DNA of 8,568 nucleotides from Micrococcaceae bacterium UBA6021 (GCA_002427975.1 DIZT01000342.1:2577-11144), one strand, 5' to 3'; counted from the stretch's first letter, positions 1 through 6,192 are shown. The notes: a model not told the origin generated them from the letters alone. Made by a program: numbers and translations.

Positions 1-36
1 GGCGGCTACGGAGCACTCGATGGCGGTTAAGGCAGG

Positions 37-1986
37 TTAGCGGCTGCGGCGTTCGTTCGAGGCCGGGGCCGACGCGCGGCGGGGACCGCTGCGTGCCGGA
101 CGGCCGTTGCCGCCACCGTTACCGCCGCCGGCGTATGACCCGCCGGACGTTCCACCGGTGTTGGAAGACCAAACAGCCTTGTTGCCGGCGTTGCCGCCGT
201 TGCCGCCGTTGCCCGAGTTACCGGTTGAGGCGCCGCTGCGCTGGCCGGATCCACCCGTGCGGGCACCTGATCCGGTCCGTGCACCCGCACCGGCACCTGC
301 AGTGCGTGCGCCGGCTGCGCGCTGGCCCGTCGCCGGACGTCCGCCTCGCTGACCGCCGGTGGTAGCCGGGCGGCCCGTGCCGCCACGGGGAGCATCGCTG
401 CGGGTGATGCGGGAATCCGAACGGCCGTCAGAACCGCGGCCGGCCGATGCACGGCCACCTGCTGCGGGAACGTCGTTGCGGTGCGTGGAGGCTGCGGTGC
501 CTCGGGCGTTGCGGCGTGCAGCAGCTGCTGCAATCGCACGGTCCTCGTTCTGCTCAGCTACACGATCAAAGGCTGCGCGAGCTTCGGTGCGGCCTTCGTA
601 GGCAACAGCGCGGCGCTCGGCGCGGGGCAGATCGGTGCGGGGAGCTTCGGCTCCGACGCGTCCACGTCCGCCACGGCCGCCACGGCCACCCGCGGTGGGT
701 GCATCCTGGCTGCGGCGGGCGCGCTTGCGCTCGGCGTTGGCACCCGTGGAGGTGCCGCCACCCTGCTGCCCGGACTTCTTGGCCAGCAGAGCGGCGCGGG
801 TGCGCGGATCGATCTTGTCGGCCATTTCGCCCACGAGTTCAGCAACCAGCGGGGAGTTGGCGGTGACGCGCTCGAAGTTAACCTCGACGCCGGCAGCCTT
901 CATAAGCTTCTTGACGTCGGACTGCTGCTCCGGGAGGGTCAGCGTGACAACGGTGCCGTCCGAACCTGCGCGGGCTGTGCGGCCTGAGCGGTGGAGGTAT
1001 GCCTTGTGCTCTGTGGGCGGATCCACGTGGATTACCAGTTCGACGTCGTCCACGTGGACGCCGCGGGCTGCGACGTCGGTGGCCACCAGGACGCGGACGT
1101 CACCGGAGGAAAACTCGGCCAGGTTGCGGTCACGGGCGTTCTGCGAGAGGTTGCCGTGCAGATCGACGGCGGGGATGCCGGCGTCGGTCAGGGTTTTGGC
1201 CAGCTTGCGGGCGTGGTGCTTGGTCCGCATGAAGAGGACGCGGCGGCCGGCGCCTGAGGCGAGCTCAAAGATCAGCTGCTTCTTGACGGTCTGGTCGTTG
1301 ACTACCAGCACGTGGTGTTCCATGGTGGTCACCGCGGCCTGTGATTCATCCACGGCGTGGGTCAGCGGGTTGGACAGGTAACGCTGGACGATCTTGTCCA
1401 CACCGTTGTCCAGGGTGGCGGAGAACAGCAGGCGCTGGCCCTGGCTGGGGGTCATGTCCATGAGCTTCTTGACCACCGGCAGGAAGCCGAGGTCGGCCAT
1501 GTGGTCGGCCTCGTCCAGGACGGTGATCTCGACGCCTTCGAGGGTCAGGATGCGCTGGCGGATCAGGTCCTCCAGGCGGCCCGGGCAGGCGATGACAATG
1601 TCGACGCCGGCACGCAGGGCCTTTTCCTGGCGGGCCTGGGAGATGCCGCCGTAGATCACGGTGGTGTTCAGGCCCATGGCCTTGGCCATCGGCTCGATGG
1701 TGGCGTTGATCTGGGTGGCGAGCTCGCGGGTCGGTGCGAGGACCAGGCCCATGGGGCGGCCGGGCTTCCGGAAGTGCTTGGCTTCCCGCTCAGCGAGTCG
1801 TGCTACAAGCGGGATGGCGAAAGCGATGGTCTTGCCGGAGCCGGTGCGGCCGCGGCCCAGGACGTCGCGTCCGGCCAGGGTGTCCGGGAGGGTTTTGACC
1901 TGGATGGGGAACGGCTCAACAATTCCCTGGGCGGTGAGGGTGTCGGCAAGTGCTTTGGGCGTGCCGAGGGCAGCAAAAGTAGTCAT
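37..1986 (-). CDS. DEAD-box ATP-dependent RNA helicase with long Gly/Arg-rich C-terminal tail
   Basis: This is an ATP-dependent RNA helicase of superfamily 2, the kind that remodels structured RNA in ribosome assembly, mRNA decay or cold adaptation. In the 649-aa protein the core motifs run in order: Q-motif glutamine at about 29, Walker A GRTGSGKT (46-53), PTREL (85-89), CPGR in place of the usual TPGR (134-137), DEAD (158-161), SAT (189-191), ATDVAARG (302-309) and HRSGRTARAG (332-341). All catalytic residues are present. From about residue 400 to the end it is low-complexity, rich in Gly, Arg, Ala and Asn with RGG-type repeats, a tail that typically binds RNA without sequence specificity. 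I chose the ATG at 1986 because the protein then begins MTTFAALGTP, directly at the Q-motif helix; an in-frame TTG at 1995 would add only three residues. Neither start has a strong ribosome-binding site. The family is certain. An RhlE/DeaD-type label is likely, but the exact subgroup is not resolved. Confidence 0.95.
   Translation of the reverse strand: MTTFAALGTPKALADTLTAQGIVEPFPIQVKTLPDTLAGRDVLGRGRTGSGKTIAFAIPLVARLAEREAKHFRKPGRPMGLVLAPTRELATQINATIEPMAKAMGLNTTVIYGGISQARQEKALRAGVDIVIACPGRLEDLIRQRILTLEGVEITVLDEADHMADLGFLPVVKKLMDMTPSQGQRLLFSATLDNGVDKIVQRYLSNPLTHAVDESQAAVTTMEHHVLVVNDQTVKKQLIFELASGAGRRVLFMRTKHHARKLAKTLTDAGIPAVDLHGNLSQNARDRNLAEFSSGDVRVLVATDVAARGVHVDDVELVIHVDPPTEHKAYLHRSGRTARAGSDGTVVTLTLPEQQSDVKKLMKAAGVEVNFERVTANSPLVAELVGEMADKIDPRTRAALLAKKSGQQGGGTSTGANAERKRARRSQDAPTAGGRGGRGGRGRVGAEAPRTDLPRAERRAVAYEGRTEARAAFDRVAEQNEDRAIAAAAARRNARGTAASTHRNDVPAAGGRASAGRGSDGRSDSRITRSDAPRGGTGRPATTGGQRGGRPATGQRAAGARTAGAGAGARTGSGARTGGSGQRSGASTGNSGNGGNGGNAGNKAVWSSNTGGTSGGSYAGGGNGGGNGRPARSGPRRASAPASNERRSR
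181..216. repeat. 9-bp tandem repeat inside the helicase tail
   Basis: Four tandem imperfect copies of the 9-mer GTTGCCGCC lie at 181-189, 190-198, 199-207 and 208-216, the outer two carrying substitutions. Read on the minus strand they encode Gly-Gly-Asn triplets (GNGGNGGNAGN) in the disordered tail of the helicase. Because the unit is a multiple of three, gain or loss of copies by replication slippage would change tail length without breaking the frame. Confidence 0.75.
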
Positions 1987-2009
1987 ATGTTTCAAGGTCT
2001 TTCAGGCGG

Positions 2010-2035
2010 TATCCGTGCGGATATCGGCCCCCGAT
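2010..2035 (-). promoter_or_regulatory. Two small adjacent hairpins just upstream of the helicase start
   Basis: On the minus strand the leader reads ATCGG-GGG-CCGAT (2035-2023) and then TATCCG-CA-CGGATA (2023-2010), two short perfect inverted repeats that meet at position 2023. They lie about 24-49 nt before the helicase ATG, in the place where RNA structure would affect ribosome loading. The pairing is visible in the sequence; any role is inferred, and such short stems also occur by chance in GC-rich DNA. Confidence 0.3.
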
Positions 2036-2159
2036 GCCGGTTGGCTCAAGGGTTTCGCCGAAGAAAAGTCAGGTGATCAACCGTGCTGCTGCCCAATTCA
2101 GGGCGGCGGCTGGGACCAAATGGAACGCGTTCATCGACGCAGGATGTGCCTCTCACATG

Positions 2160-2196
2160 AAAAAAGCCCACTCCCCAATTAAGGGTCTACGTGGGC
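2160..2196 (-). terminator. Intrinsic (Rho-independent) terminator in the helicase leader
   Basis: Read on the minus strand, GCCCAC (2196-2191) pairs perfectly with GTGGGC (2171-2166), and an inner CCC/GGG pair can extend the hairpin. Six consecutive T residues follow at once (2165-2160), the classic layout of an intrinsic terminator. The matching plus-strand hairpin has no T tract, so it works in one direction only. No ordinary gene lies upstream on this strand because the neighbour is divergent. It therefore most likely ends a short transcript or conditionally attenuates the helicase mRNA 174 nt before its ATG. Confidence 0.75.
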
Positions 2197-2235
2197 ATCA
2201 CTGCACATCAAGTCCCCTAAGCATACCATCCCCAC
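2179..2235 (-). CDS. Candidate 18-aa leader peptide upstream of the DEAD-box helicase
   Basis: A short ORF begins with GTG (2235-2233), preceded by a strong Shine-Dalgarno GGAGG (2248-2244) at 8-nt spacing. It encodes MGMVCLGDLMCSDAHVDP and ends in TAA (2181-2179). The stop codon falls inside the loop of the intrinsic terminator at 2160-2196, and codons 14-15 cover that terminator's 5' arm, the geometry expected of a transcription-attenuation leader ORF. It has two cysteines and a TTA leucine codon, which is rare in high-GC actinobacteria. An internal ATG at 2229 is an alternative start. No homologue is recognised. That it is translated at all is an inference from the ribosome-binding site and its position. 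Confidence 0.45.
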   Translation of the reverse strand: MGMVCLGDLMCSDAHVDP

Positions 2236-2237
2236 GT
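2189..2237 (-). promoter_or_regulatory. Candidate antiterminator pairing competing with the leader terminator
   Basis: On the minus strand ACGTGGG (2237-2231), which includes the leader ORF's GTG start, is perfectly complementary over 7 nt to CCCACGT (2195-2189). The latter overlaps the terminator's 5' arm (GCCCAC, 2196-2191), so the two hairpins cannot form together. The complementarity is directly visible; that it forms in RNA and controls helicase expression is an inference. Confidence 0.4.
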
Positions 2238-2254
2238 CGTCGGCCTCCGATCCG

Positions 2255-2320
2255 CCCAACTGACTGGCAGTTAACGTCGCCAAAGCGCGGAATGACGACG
2301 TTAACTGCGAGTCAGTTGGG
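2255..2320. repeat. Long inverted repeat (25-bp arms, 16-nt loop) in the divergent intergenic region
   Basis: The left arm (2255-2279) starts CCCAACTGACT and ends CAGTTAACGTCG. The right arm (2296-2320) is its reverse complement with one mismatched position (GG against CG in the middle). The 16-nt spacer is 2280-2295. The arms lie upstream of both the methyltransferase ATG (plus strand) and the helicase leader ORF (minus strand). With no T tract on either side it is not a standard terminator. It looks like a dispersed palindromic repeat unit or a large operator or leader hairpin. Only one copy is in this window, so repeat-family status is inferred. Confidence 0.7.
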
Positions 2321-2376
2321 GTGGGGGCGCGGTGCGGGACGTTGCCTTCGATGTCCGGCAGGCGCAGGCTTGAGGC

Positions 2377-3102
2377 ATGACGCAACAGGGTGCAGACCAC
2401 CACCACGAGACGGACGACGGCGGCACTCGCCTCAGTGACCAACCGCCGCAGAGTGCCGCCCAAGCCTGGGACGAAAGATACAGCAGCAAGCCCAAGCTCT
2501 GGAGCGGAAAGCCGAACCCGCAGCTGGTCCGCGAAGGCGCGGGACTGCGGCCTGGCAAGGCATTGGACGTGGGCTGCGGCGAAGGGGCCGACGCCATCTG
2601 GCTCGCCCAGCGGGGCTGGACCGTCACCGCCGTCGACGTTTCCGCCGTCGCCCTTGAACGGGCAGCCACCCACGAAAAAGCGGCCCTGGACCGGGAAAGT
2701 GTGCACGCCGAGGGAGCGGGTGAAATTCCCAGCCGCATCCACTGGGAACCGTGTGATCTGGAGCAGTGGCAGCCTGCAGGAACGTACGATCTGGTGTCCT
2801 CCCAGTTCCTCCACTCACCGGATCTGGCGTGGCAGGGCCCGCTGCGGACGGCCGCGGCGGCGGTCAAGCCGGGCGGCACATTGCTGATCGTGGGCCACCA
2901 TCCGGACCGCCTGCCGCCGTGGGGAAACCACACCAAACCCGAGATGTTCTACACCCCGACGCAGCTCGTGGAGGAGCTCGGCCTGGATTCGCCGCACTGG
3001 CAGGTGGAGGTCAACACCACGCGGGAGCGGGGGGCCGCGGGTCCGGACGGCGAGGAGGCCATCATCGGCGACACCGTGCTGCGCGCCACCCGTCTTGCCT
3101 GA
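2377..3102 (+). CDS. Class I SAM-dependent methyltransferase
   Basis: This 241-aa cytoplasmic protein has a Rossmann-fold methyltransferase domain. Visible motifs are WDERYSSKPKLWSGKPNP (31-48), common ahead of the domain in this group, then motif I DVGCGEGADAIWLA (64-77) that binds S-adenosylmethionine, the acidic end of strand 2 AVDVS (85-89), the segment EPCDLEQW (124-131), and KPGGTLLIVGH (164-174). The first 30 residues are polar, His/Asp-rich and probably disordered. The substrate cannot be read from the sequence; small-molecule or TehB-like methylation are possibilities only. The ATG at 2377 has GAGG only 1 nt away, too close to serve as a ribosome-binding site, so the mRNA may be leaderless. 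It is divergent from the helicase, and its TGA stop overlaps the first bases of a 63-bp palindromic element. Confidence 0.85.
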   Translation: MTQQGADHHHETDDGGTRLSDQPPQSAAQAWDERYSSKPKLWSGKPNPQLVREGAGLRPGKALDVGCGEGADAIWLAQRGWTVTAVDVSAVALERAATHEKAALDRESVHAEGAGEIPSRIHWEPCDLEQWQPAGTYDLVSSQFLHSPDLAWQGPLRTAAAAVKPGGTLLIVGHHPDRLPPWGNHTKPEMFYTPTQLVEELGLDSPHWQVEVNTTRERGAAGPDGEEAIIGDTVLRATRLA

Positions 3103-3163
3103 GTTTTTGTCCAGATAATCCGGCTTCAGCAGGCTTTTGGCGGCATTATCTGGACAAAAACTC
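3101..3163. repeat. 63-bp palindromic element, copy A
   Basis: Perfect 19-bp inverted arms, GAGTTTTTGTCCAGATAAT (3101-3119) and its exact reverse complement (3145-3163), enclose a 25-nt interior. The element fills the gap between two convergent genes: it overlaps the TGA of the methyltransferase and begins 6 nt past the stop of the drug exporter. On either strand the T run is in the 5' arm and the A run in the 3' arm, the reverse of an intrinsic terminator. Its strong hairpin could still protect 3' ends or assist factor-dependent termination. A second copy of identical length is at 4623-4685. Confidence 0.85.
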
Positions 3164-3169
3164 CGGGGG

Positions 3170-4579
3170 TTAGCGCGAAACCCGCGGGGCAACCGCAACC
3201 GCGGCGACGGCCACCACCGCGGTCAGAGCGAAAACCCCGGCGAACGATTCCGCCGTCGTCGTAAATGCCGCGAACACGATTCCAGTGGCGGCGAGCGCCA
3301 GTGCCCCGCCCAGGGAGTCAGAGATGGACATCGCCGAGCTGTTGAAGCCCTCGTTTTCCTTGGTGGACATGGCGAGCGTCATCACGCTGAGCCGCGGATA
3401 CAGCAGCCCCATGCCGCCGCCGGCGAAGAGCCAGCCGGAAATCGCGACGGCGGCAGGCCAGTGGAGCGCCGACGTCGCCAAGGTGAGGGTGATGGCTCCC
3501 AACACCAGCGCTGATCCGATGCGCACCGCCGCCCGGTGCTGCAACCGGGCACCGAGGCGGCCCTGGACGGCGGCAGCGCCTGCCCACGACAACGCGCCTC
3601 CCGTGAGTGCCAGTCCGGCGAGCGTTGGCGGGAACCGGTACTGCTCGATCAGCAGGTAGGGCAGGTACACCTCGGCACCGAAGAACGCGGCGGACGCCAG
3701 GCCGCGGGTCAGGATCACGCTGGGCAGGCCGCGGCGTGCAAGCAGTGTGCCGCGCGGCACCAGCGGCCGCACCGCAACGAGGGCAATCACGACGGCGGCC
3801 CCAGCCAGGAGTGCCGGCGCAGCGGGAACGCCCGCGATGATGACTCCCTTGGAGAGGTTCAGCCCCAACACAGCAAGCGCGGCGATCGCCGCCCAAGCCA
3901 GCCGTCCCAGCGCCCATGGCGGGAGTGTGGTCTGCCCAGATGGCCGGTCGATGCCGCGGAGCACCGGAACAATCATCACCACGGCGGGGACCACCAGCCC
4001 CACCACGCCTAGGAACACCCAGTGCCAGCTGAGGACCTCCGCCACGATGCCGGCGGCGAACGGGCCCACCAGCGACGGGATCACCCAGGCGGCGGAGAAG
4101 GCGGCAAAGATCCCCGGGTGCAGGCCGGCCGGGTAGACACGGGCCACCACCACGTAGAGCGTAACCGTCAGCGCGCCGCCGCCGAGCCCCTGCACGAGGC
4201 GGCCCGTGACGAGCACCGGCATGGACATGGCCGTGCCCGCGATGATGAGGCCCAGCACGAACAGCGTCACGGAGGCGTACAGCGGGGCGGTTGGCCCGCG
4301 TCTGTCCGACCAGTTTCCGGCCGCCACCATGCCGATCACGCCGGTGGCCAACGGCCCGGCGAAGGCCAGTGCATACAGGCTGGCGCCGTCGAGCTCGCGG
4401 CTGACGACAGGCATGATGGTGGTCACCGCCAGCGATTCGAACGCCGCGAGGAACACCAGGGCACACGCGCCGATGGTCACCCACAGGTACGGTCGCTGCA
4501 GGATCCCGGCTGTGGGGTCTGTGGTGGGGAGGGTGGAATCGCGCACGGCACCAGCCTGATCAGTTGTTGGAGACGCCAC
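3170..4579 (-). CDS. MFS transporter, DHA2-like 14-TM drug efflux family
   Basis: This is an inner-membrane proton-driven exporter of the major facilitator superfamily. The 469-aa protein has a polar N-terminus of about 30 residues and then about 14 hydrophobic segments by eye, the DHA2 arrangement. Diagnostic motifs are the TM1 sequence ESLAVTTIMP (48-57), motif A GNWSDRRGP (88-96) between TM2 and TM3, GRLVQGLGGG (126-135) in TM4, and the antiporter motif C PSLVGPFAAG (168-177) in TM5. Substrate is unknown; multidrug or antibiotic export is the family norm. The open frame continues upstream through a palindromic element and into the next gene, so the start must be internal. I chose GTG at 4579 (VASPTTD), with GAAG about 10 nt before it; a GTG at 4546 is an alternative. 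It lies downstream of a second MFS gene with a 113-bp gap containing palindromic copy B, and copy A follows its stop. Confidence 0.85.
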   Translation of the reverse strand: MASPTTDQAGAVRDSTLPTTDPTAGILQRPYLWVTIGACALVFLAAFESLAVTTIMPVVSRELDGASLYALAFAGPLATGVIGMVAAGNWSDRRGPTAPLYASVTLFVLGLIIAGTAMSMPVLVTGRLVQGLGGGALTVTLYVVVARVYPAGLHPGIFAAFSAAWVIPSLVGPFAAGIVAEVLSWHWVFLGVVGLVVPAVVMIVPVLRGIDRPSGQTTLPPWALGRLAWAAIAALAVLGLNLSKGVIIAGVPAAPALLAGAAVVIALVAVRPLVPRGTLLARRGLPSVILTRGLASAAFFGAEVYLPYLLIEQYRFPPTLAGLALTGGALSWAGAAAVQGRLGARLQHRAAVRIGSALVLGAITLTLATSALHWPAAVAISGWLFAGGGMGLLYPRLSVMTLAMSTKENEGFNSSAMSISDSLGGALALAATGIVFAAFTTTAESFAGVFALTAVVAVAAVAVAPRVSR

Positions 4580-4622
4580 CGTATCAGCTTCGGCGAGGCA
4601 ACGGGTTTTGCCCGCAGGCCCG

Positions 4623-4685
4623 GAGTTTTTGTCCAGATAATGCGTCCTAAGGCCGGCAAAAGCGGCAATATCTGGACAAAAACTC
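4623..4685. repeat. 63-bp palindromic element, copy B
   Basis: Arms GGAGTTTTTGTCCAGATA (4622-4639) and the exact reverse complement (4669-4686) give an 18-bp perfect stem, and three more pairs form beyond one mismatch. The GAG-to-CTC span is 63 bp, exactly as in copy A, while the interior has diverged. Both copies share CCGGGGGT on the right side leading straight into the stop codon of the minus-strand gene there, so they are in the same orientation. This copy follows the stop of the CynX-like carrier and precedes the start of the drug exporter. Confidence 0.85.
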
Positions 4686-4692
4686 CCGGGGG

Positions 4693-6012
4693 TCAGCCGA
4701 TGTAGCGGTTCCGGCCCGCACGGTACCCGAAGACCGCAGCCAGGGAGCCCACCACCAGGAACAGCACCCCGGCGGCCGTGAACGATCCTGTGGCCTGGTG
4801 CAACTGGCCCACCATCAGCGTGCCGGTGGAACCCAGGCCGTAGCCCACGCCCTGCATCATCCCGGACAGGTGCGCGGCAGTGTGTCCGTCGCGCGTCCGG
4901 AGCATGATCATGGTCAGAGCCACCGCGGTGAGGCTTCCCTGCCCCAGCCCCAGCAGCCCGGTCCACAACCAGATGAAATCAAGAGGCCCGAAGATGCTCA
5001 ACGCGAAACCGCCGCCGGTCATCAGCGCCACCACCACACTGATGGCCCGCTGGTCGCGGAACCTCGCCGCCAGAGCCGGGGCGAACAGGGAACCGGTCAT
5101 CTGGAGCAGGATGGACACGCCGACCATCAGACCCGCGGTGCCGCCGTCAACGCCGCGCTCGCGCAGGATCGGCGCCAGCCAGGCAAAGACACTGAACGAC
5201 ATCATGGCCTGCAACACCATAAAGATGGTCACCTGCCACGCCACCGCCGAACGCCACACGTTGACGCCGACGTTGGCGGTTTGGTGCCGGACGGGGTGCT
5301 GGCGCAGTGCCACCGGAAGGAACAGCAAAAGTACGACGGCGGCAGGAACCGCCCAGAACCACAGCGCCGAGGTCCACTCCCCCGTCGCCGTGAAGACGGG
5401 GTAGGTGAAGCCGGCTCCGAGGGCGGCCGAGGCACAGATCGCCGTGGTGTACAGGCCACCCATGAGGCCCAGCCGGTGCGGGAAATCGCGCTTCACCAGC
5501 CCGGGGAGCAGCACGTTACACAGGGCGATGGCGGCACCGCTGGCAGCCGTTCCCACAAGCAGGGCCGGAAGGTGGCCGGCACCTGGCACCAGCCCGCCGG
5601 CGTCCGCGGGCCGCAGCAGCAGCCCCGCTGTGAGCACGGCCATGGCGCCGAGCAGGACGCGTTCGGCGCCAAACCGTCGGGCCAGGACGGGGGCCAGCGG
5701 CGCGAAGACACCCAGGAGCGTGACGGGCACGGTGGTGAGTACAACAACGGCCCAGCCCGGCAGGCCGGCGTCGGACGTCAACTCGGGAAGAACCGCGGCG
5801 AAACTGGAGAATACCGTGCGGAGGTTCAGCCCGATGAGCACCAGGCAGAGGCCCAGGTAGGCCAGGGCCCGGCGGCTGGCCTGCGGGCTCTCCGGGCCGC
5901 CGCCTGATTGGCCCGGGAGGCGCGTGGGGGTTGCTGCGGGGATGTCGTCGATTTCGGCGTCGACGAGCAGTCCGGGTACGTCGACGTGGTCAGCACGGGT
6001 CACGGGACTCAT
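4693..6012 (-). CDS. MFS transporter, CynX/NimT (cyanate/nitroimidazole) type
   Basis: This 439-aa inner-membrane carrier has a hydrophilic N-terminus of about 50 residues followed by roughly 12 hydrophobic segments. TM1 contains GLNLRTVFSSFAAVLPEL (61-78), which matches the GLNLR...LLPE signature of the CynX/NimT branch of the major facilitator superfamily. A short basic loop ARRFGAERVL (111-120) sits at the motif A position. Members are annotated as cyanate, nitroimidazole or general small-anion transporters, but the substrate is not evident here and no cyanase gene is nearby. I chose ATG at 6012; in-frame upstream codons to 6108 give an unlikely Gly/Arg-rich extension. There is no good Shine-Dalgarno; CACAAT lies 6 nt before the ATG. 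A three-codon ATG-ACA-GAA-TGA ORF overlaps the start as ATGA. It is divergent from the small membrane protein and may be cotranscribed with the drug exporter. Confidence 0.8.
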   Translation of the reverse strand: MSPVTRADHVDVPGLLVDAEIDDIPAATPTRLPGQSGGGPESPQASRRALAYLGLCLVLIGLNLRTVFSSFAAVLPELTSDAGLPGWAVVVLTTVPVTLLGVFAPLAPVLARRFGAERVLLGAMAVLTAGLLLRPADAGGLVPGAGHLPALLVGTAASGAAIALCNVLLPGLVKRDFPHRLGLMGGLYTTAICASAALGAGFTYPVFTATGEWTSALWFWAVPAAVVLLLFLPVALRQHPVRHQTANVGVNVWRSAVAWQVTIFMVLQAMMSFSVFAWLAPILRERGVDGGTAGLMVGVSILLQMTGSLFAPALAARFRDQRAISVVVALMTGGGFALSIFGPLDFIWLWTGLLGLGQGSLTAVALTMIMLRTRDGHTAAHLSGMMQGVGYGLGSTGTLMVGQLHQATGSFTAAGVLFLVVGSLAAVFGYRAGRNRYIG

Positions 6013-6091
6013 TCTGTCATTGTGCGCGGTCCTGCCCTGACTGCCTGTCCTGCCCCGGCTCCCGAGGGGCCCTTGCGAACCACACAGGAAG

Positions 6092-6100
6092 TTATCCACA
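6092..6100 (+). promoter_or_regulatory. Consensus DnaA box (TTATCCACA)
   Basis: A perfect 9-of-9 match to the DnaA-box consensus lies in the 180-bp divergent intergenic region between the CynX-like carrier and the small membrane protein. It is a single site without a cluster or AT-rich unwinding element, so it is not an origin. It could be a DnaA-titration or DnaA-regulated promoter site, or chance. Confidence 0.35.
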
Positions 6101-6139
6101 TAGGCCAAAGCAGGACTAGCGGCTCGCCCGAGACGAACC

Positions 6140-6145
6140 TACTTT
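6140..6145 (+). promoter_or_regulatory. Possible -10 element (TACTTT) for the small membrane protein gene
   Basis: TACTTT fits the actinobacterial TAnnnT consensus and would place the transcript start about 40 nt before the ATG at 6193, leaving room for the ribosome-binding site at 6179-6184. No convincing -35 hexamer is seen 16-18 bp upstream, so this is weak. Confidence 0.25.
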
Positions 6146-6192
6146 GGGATCTGCACAGGGTGTCCAGCCACAACATTCGGGAGAAATCAGTC

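Noticed and set aside
1357..2076. A 239-codon plus-strand open frame opposite the helicase N-terminal half
   Set aside because: It lies entirely antisense to the conserved helicase motifs and has a Gly/Asp/Val composition typical of the complement of a high-GC gene; no family is recognisable.
2160..2320. CRISPR array or mobile-element end formed by the inverted repeats
   Set aside because: There are no regularly spaced direct repeats and no transposase gene in the window; the structure is a single inverted repeat plus a terminator.
2301..2936. Long minus-strand open frames opposite the methyltransferase (also 2179-2814)
   Set aside because: They mirror the GC-rich methyltransferase gene and its upstream palindrome; the protein text has no family features. 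Only the last 18 codons of one frame were kept, as a separate leader ORF with its own ribosome-binding site.
3101..3163. Copy A as an ordinary bidirectional intrinsic terminator
   Set aside because: The 3' arm ends in an A run on both strands, so no U tract follows the stem. It may still assist termination, but it is not the canonical type.
3318..4484. A 388-codon minus-strand frame overlapping the drug exporter in another frame
   Set aside because: Arg/Gly/His-rich shadow translation of the exporter; no hydrophobic segments or motifs.
4580..4966. N-terminal extension of the drug exporter to an upstream start
   Set aside because: The extension would run through the 63-bp palindrome and overlap the 3' end of the CynX-like gene; its sequence is not MFS-like.
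4798..5907. A 369-codon plus-strand frame opposite the CynX-like gene
   Set aside because: Gln/Gly/His-rich antisense shadow without recognisable domains.
6001..6016. Three-codon ORF ATG-ACA-GAA-TGA overlapping the CynX-like start as a translational coupler
   Set aside because: Too short to support from sequence alone; AGGA upstream of it could be chance, so it is only mentioned in the gene entry.
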